Assembly: GCA_002713145.1 (NCBI GenBank) | Contig: PAVS01000019.1 | Span: forward strand, 146,101 to 210,100 | Origin: Halobacteriovoraceae bacterium | GTDB taxonomy: Bacteria; Bdellovibrionota; Bacteriovoracia; Bacteriovoracales; Bacteriovoracaceae | Length of the DNA stretch: 64,000 bases | Direction: 5' to 3' | Shown here: positions 60,045-64,000 of the stretch, piece after piece | Numbering within the stretch: the first letter of the stretch is position 1 | Layout of the letters: each line of letters opens with the position of its first letter | Program-made: the position numbers and the translations under genes | The notes under the pieces: model-generated | Told to the model about the DNA's origin: nothing | Seen by the model: only the letters and a program-made list of their open reading frames with translations | Databases searched by the model: none

Positions 60045-61496
60045 ATGAAGACTATTTTCTTTTTCCTCATCGCAGGTTTTAGTATCCAAGTAAGTGCTTT
60101 TGATATTGAAATGAGTGATCTGTCATTGATGAACAATGACAAAGAAGCAGAGATTAAAAGCTTTCACAAAAAAGACATCCAAGACTTTAAACATTTGATC
60201 TATGCGCCTGAAGCGAGTGTGATAAGTGATATCTTCTACCAATCAATGTTCTCATATTTAAATGAAAAAAATGTGAAATGCGAATTAAGCGCGATAGATC
60301 TCTTTAAAAGAAATCTTGTGGCTAAAGGTTTTCAAGCTGATTATTCCTCTGTTGAGACTTATCTTAAATTACTTAGATCTCTTCATGTTATAGACAATAT
60401 ACTTCATGAAAAACTTGCTCTCATTAATCGTGATATATATGAACTAGGGAAAATTGAAAAAGATATAGTAAGCGGGCGCTTAAAAGAGAAAAGAAGAAGA
60501 GGATTGTCTCGCAGACAAAGATCTCTTAAGGAATATAATGATGTTGAGTCGCTTTATGAAAATTTTGAATATTGGCCAGATGAAACTGAGCTATGTGTTT
60601 ATCAAGAGTTTAACTACATAAGAGATCATGTGAAAAACCGCAAAGGAGAGGGGGAGCTTAGTCGTAAAAAGAAACTTAAAAGCTTAAAGTATTTAAACGA
60701 ACTGGCTTATAAAGAATTTCTAATAGACTACGGAACCTATCTTAAGCTTGAGTATATGCGAGATAATGACGATTATAATGATTCTTATATTAGTTTAGAA
60801 AATTACTTTGAAGTTATATTCAAAGCAAAAAATAAACTTATCACTAATGATCGTCTGACTCAAGATGCTAAAACATTAGAGATGACTCAGTCACAATTCT
60901 CTACAGAAGCTGTAAGTCGCTATAACAAACTTACAAAAAGAAAAGACCTGTATGAGAAATACTCCGCTACAGAAATAATGATGTTGGCACAAGTTTTAGT
61001 GAAAGCTTCACGAAGGATGGGGGTTGACCCTGATGTAGAGGCAAGTGCTCCTGTCATCATCCAAGAGTTTTCGTTTACAAATGCAATGGGAGAGAGAGAA
61101 AACTATGTTGAAAGACTGACTCTTGATCCCCAAAGTCAATACAATCTTGCACGGAAGAGAATGCGTAAAGACATTCTCGATCTTCAAGCGATGGACCAAT
61201 TCTATAAACGAACAATCTACTATGATGAGATCGTTATGGCCGCATATGAAACAGGATACCTCAGCTTTGAGGACATAGAATATGCCGTTCAATACGACGA
61301 TCTATGGAATCCTGAGAAGTCTAGATTTGAAAAAATCAAAGATTTTATTTTTGATGTCGCTGGATATGCAACTTTTTTTGCTCCACCTCCGTTTAATGTT
61401 CTAGCAACCCTAGGACTAAGTATTACGGAAGGAGTGATTGATTCTAAAAATGTACGCGGAGAAGATAATGAAAATATATCAACATTCATTGATTAA
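60045..61496 (+). CDS. exported helical protein with two Cys-led modules
   Basis: A 483-residue protein with a signal peptide (KTIFFFLIAGFSIQVSA). Residues 76-133 (Cys79) and 181-239 (Cys184; LCVYQEFNYIRDHV...LKYLNELAYKEFLIDYGTYLKLEYM) repeat a helical pattern seen also in the 53340 protein. A basic stretch KEKRRRGLSRRQRSLKE lies between them. Residues 290-420 are helical, and the C-terminus holds a hydrophobic stretch (FIFDVAGYATFFAPPPFNVLATLGLSITEGV) that could insert in a membrane. AAAAAGG precedes the ATG. No known family. Confidence 0.75.
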   Translation: MKTIFFFLIAGFSIQVSAFDIEMSDLSLMNNDKEAEIKSFHKKDIQDFKHLIYAPEASVISDIFYQSMFSYLNEKNVKCELSAIDLFKRNLVAKGFQADYSSVETYLKLLRSLHVIDNILHEKLALINRDIYELGKIEKDIVSGRLKEKRRRGLSRRQRSLKEYNDVESLYENFEYWPDETELCVYQEFNYIRDHVKNRKGEGELSRKKKLKSLKYLNELAYKEFLIDYGTYLKLEYMRDNDDYNDSYISLENYFEVIFKAKNKLITNDRLTQDAKTLEMTQSQFSTEAVSRYNKLTKRKDLYEKYSATEIMMLAQVLVKASRRMGVDPDVEASAPVIIQEFSFTNAMGERENYVERLTLDPQSQYNLARKRMRKDILDLQAMDQFYKRTIYYDEIVMAAYETGYLSFEDIEYAVQYDDLWNPEKSRFEKIKDFIFDVAGYATFFAPPPFNVLATLGLSITEGVIDSKNVRGEDNENISTFID

Positions 61497-62745
61497 GGTC
61501 TTACCTTTAATCATATTCAGTGTATTTACTCAGCAAGCTTATGCTGAGTGCAATAAAGACTTAGATGTTTTGATCAGAAATGGTAAAGACTATAGTTTTG
61601 AAAAAAGAAACCTTCAGTTTACTGACTGTAAAAATGGCTTTGAAAATCAAGACTTTAAAATAGTTGCTGGTACTGATGACGAAGCTATTTCATTTGAAGC
61701 CGATCCTGAACTTATAAAAAAAGCTGCTAATGTTCTTTATCATTTAACTCTGGCCAAGAATTTTTGGATAGATAATATTAAGTCAGAATATGTTAAATCT
61801 TTATCTCAGATAACCATTAGACTAGAGATGACAAATTCTTATTCAAGAACACGACATTTTAAAAATGCAGAATTAGAAGAAAATTACAATAATGCTTGGA
61901 CAACTCCAGCAGGTCAGACCCCTAAATTTATTAAAGATGGTAAAGCGTGGGGGCAAGAGATTTGGTTTAGCCCGATGAAAGTGATTAATGCTAGGGAAGA
62001 GGTTAAAACGAAAGGAAAAAATCCTATCCATAATTCGATTGTTGTAGTCGATGAAACCGTTTCTGAGTCACAGAAAAATAGTCTTATTTATCAAGGACTA
62101 CAAGTTGCCAAGACACCCTCTGTCTTATCGACTGATTTCTTAACCTCTGCCGTATCTAATGTCGGTGTGATTGCATTTTTATATGGTGCTAAAGAAGTTA
62201 CCAAACATATGGATAAGTTTTTTACAAATAAATATTACTATATCGATACAGCGATGGTTCCAGAAATTATCTATCATGAGTTTGCACATGTTGCTTTATC
62301 AGATACTTTGAAAACTGTTCATAGCGTGCCTGTTATAGAAGGGCTTGCAGATTATTTTGCTGCTCGCTTACAAACCGATACGACCCTTTACCGTAAGCTA
62401 GAGGGGTATTCTCTCAATAGAACGAAAAAGCTAAACAATAAATCACTTTACCATCCCTACCTTGAAAAAGGCTGGAATGCTGAGTCTGATTATGTGGTAA
62501 GCCTTCTTTGGAAAGCGAAAGCTAACTTTGAAGAAGCTAATCAAAAACGTATTAAACGTGGACTAAACGAAGTGGTCAATTTTGATCAGCTCGTTTTTAA
62601 AACTCATCTTCAGTTAGATGAAGAATCGGATATCATGAATGATCTTACCAGAGCACTTCTTAACTCATGTCGAGAAAGTTGTTCTAATCGAAGATATGGA
62701 ATGGATATTCTTCATAAAACTTATGAGCAAAAAGGTTTAAATTAA
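61468..62745 (+). CDS. exported zinc-peptidase-like protein (HEFAH...E)
   Basis: A 425-residue protein with a signal peptide (KVLPLIIFSVFTQQAYA). Around residue 270-300 it has PEIIYHEFAHVALSDTL and, 17-20 residues later, VIEGLADYFAARL, the HExxH...E(x)xxD arrangement of gluzincin-type metallopeptidases. The 29-base overlap of its start with the end of the 60045 gene implies translational coupling; the ATG at 61468 follows CGGAGA, while an upstream in-frame TTG/ATG lacks a site. It may process exported or surface proteins. Confidence 0.8.
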   Translation: MKIYQHSLIKVLPLIIFSVFTQQAYAECNKDLDVLIRNGKDYSFEKRNLQFTDCKNGFENQDFKIVAGTDDEAISFEADPELIKKAANVLYHLTLAKNFWIDNIKSEYVKSLSQITIRLEMTNSYSRTRHFKNAELEENYNNAWTTPAGQTPKFIKDGKAWGQEIWFSPMKVINAREEVKTKGKNPIHNSIVVVDETVSESQKNSLIYQGLQVAKTPSVLSTDFLTSAVSNVGVIAFLYGAKEVTKHMDKFFTNKYYYIDTAMVPEIIYHEFAHVALSDTLKTVHSVPVIEGLADYFAARLQTDTTLYRKLEGYSLNRTKKLNNKSLYHPYLEKGWNAESDYVVSLLWKAKANFEEANQKRIKRGLNEVVNFDQLVFKTHLQLDEESDIMNDLTRALLNSCRESCSNRRYGMDILHKTYEQKGLN

Positions 62746-62796
62746 TTTTTGTAATATAAATAATGCTTAGGCATTCAACACTTCATTGGAGAAAAA

Positions 62797-64000
<1,204 letters not shown>

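Overview
This window is an AT-rich, gene-dense stretch of a Gram-negative, flagellated bacterium. The outer-membrane beta-barrel, the lipoprotein, the many short exported proteins and the flagellar gene order fliH-fliI-fliJ-MotE-like-fliK-flgD-TIGR02530-flgE suggest the Bdellovibrionota (Bdellovibrio/Bacteriovorax type). That placement is inferred from gene content and was not tested by a search. I saw no rRNA, tRNA, IS element, prophage or CRISPR array.

Layout. 1-7.4 kb: flagellar export ATPase and hook operon, closed by an intrinsic terminator. 7.4-13.4 kb (minus strand): two exported proteins, a CPBP-like membrane protein, dCMP deaminase, an orphan ParB, a ferredoxin and a PpiD-like chaperone without a catalytic domain. 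13.6-18.1 kb: elongasome operon mreC-mreD-mrdA-rodA. 18.2-26.3 kb: a MarR regulator, a Cys-less rhodanese, a tightly coupled minus-strand set (histone-H1-like protein, glutaredoxin, HD phosphohydrolase, two membrane-associated proteins) and a large TadG-like protein. 26.3-35.5 kb: a candidate structured RNA, ssb, two HD-GYP proteins (one paired with a receiver), threonine dehydratase, an exported metalloprotease-like protein, a PAS histidine kinase and SCO1. 35.5-39 kb: gap-pgk-tpiA-secG. 39-46.7 kb: a YhaM-like nuclease, GNAT, and a minus-strand operon of a MinD/FlhG-like ATPase, a J-like/RodZ-HTH fusion, rluD, pgeF, VKOR-DsbA and tatD. 46.7-50.6 kb: NrdR-box-like site, cobalamin riboswitch and class Ia ribonucleotide reductase nrdB-nrdA. 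50.6-57.3 kb: acs, an outer-membrane protein, a lipoprotein and leuS. 57.4-64 kb: a run of exported proteins of unknown function, including tandem paralogs with Cys modules, a zinc-peptidase-like protein and a collagen-like protein that runs off the right edge.

Most notable signals. (1) A sigma-54-type -24/-12 promoter at 26329-26345 would start transcription at the first base of a compact three-way-junction RNA with a perfect 5-bp pseudoknot (26355-26410), followed by a U-rich tract. I do not recognise it as a known class. (2) Four sigma-54-like promoters in the window precede that RNA or short exported-protein genes. (3) A B12 riboswitch sits in front of a B12-independent ribonucleotide reductase. 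(4) Two distant paralogs share a Cys-led helical module that I do not recognise, and another tandem pair shares a duplicated two-Cys module.
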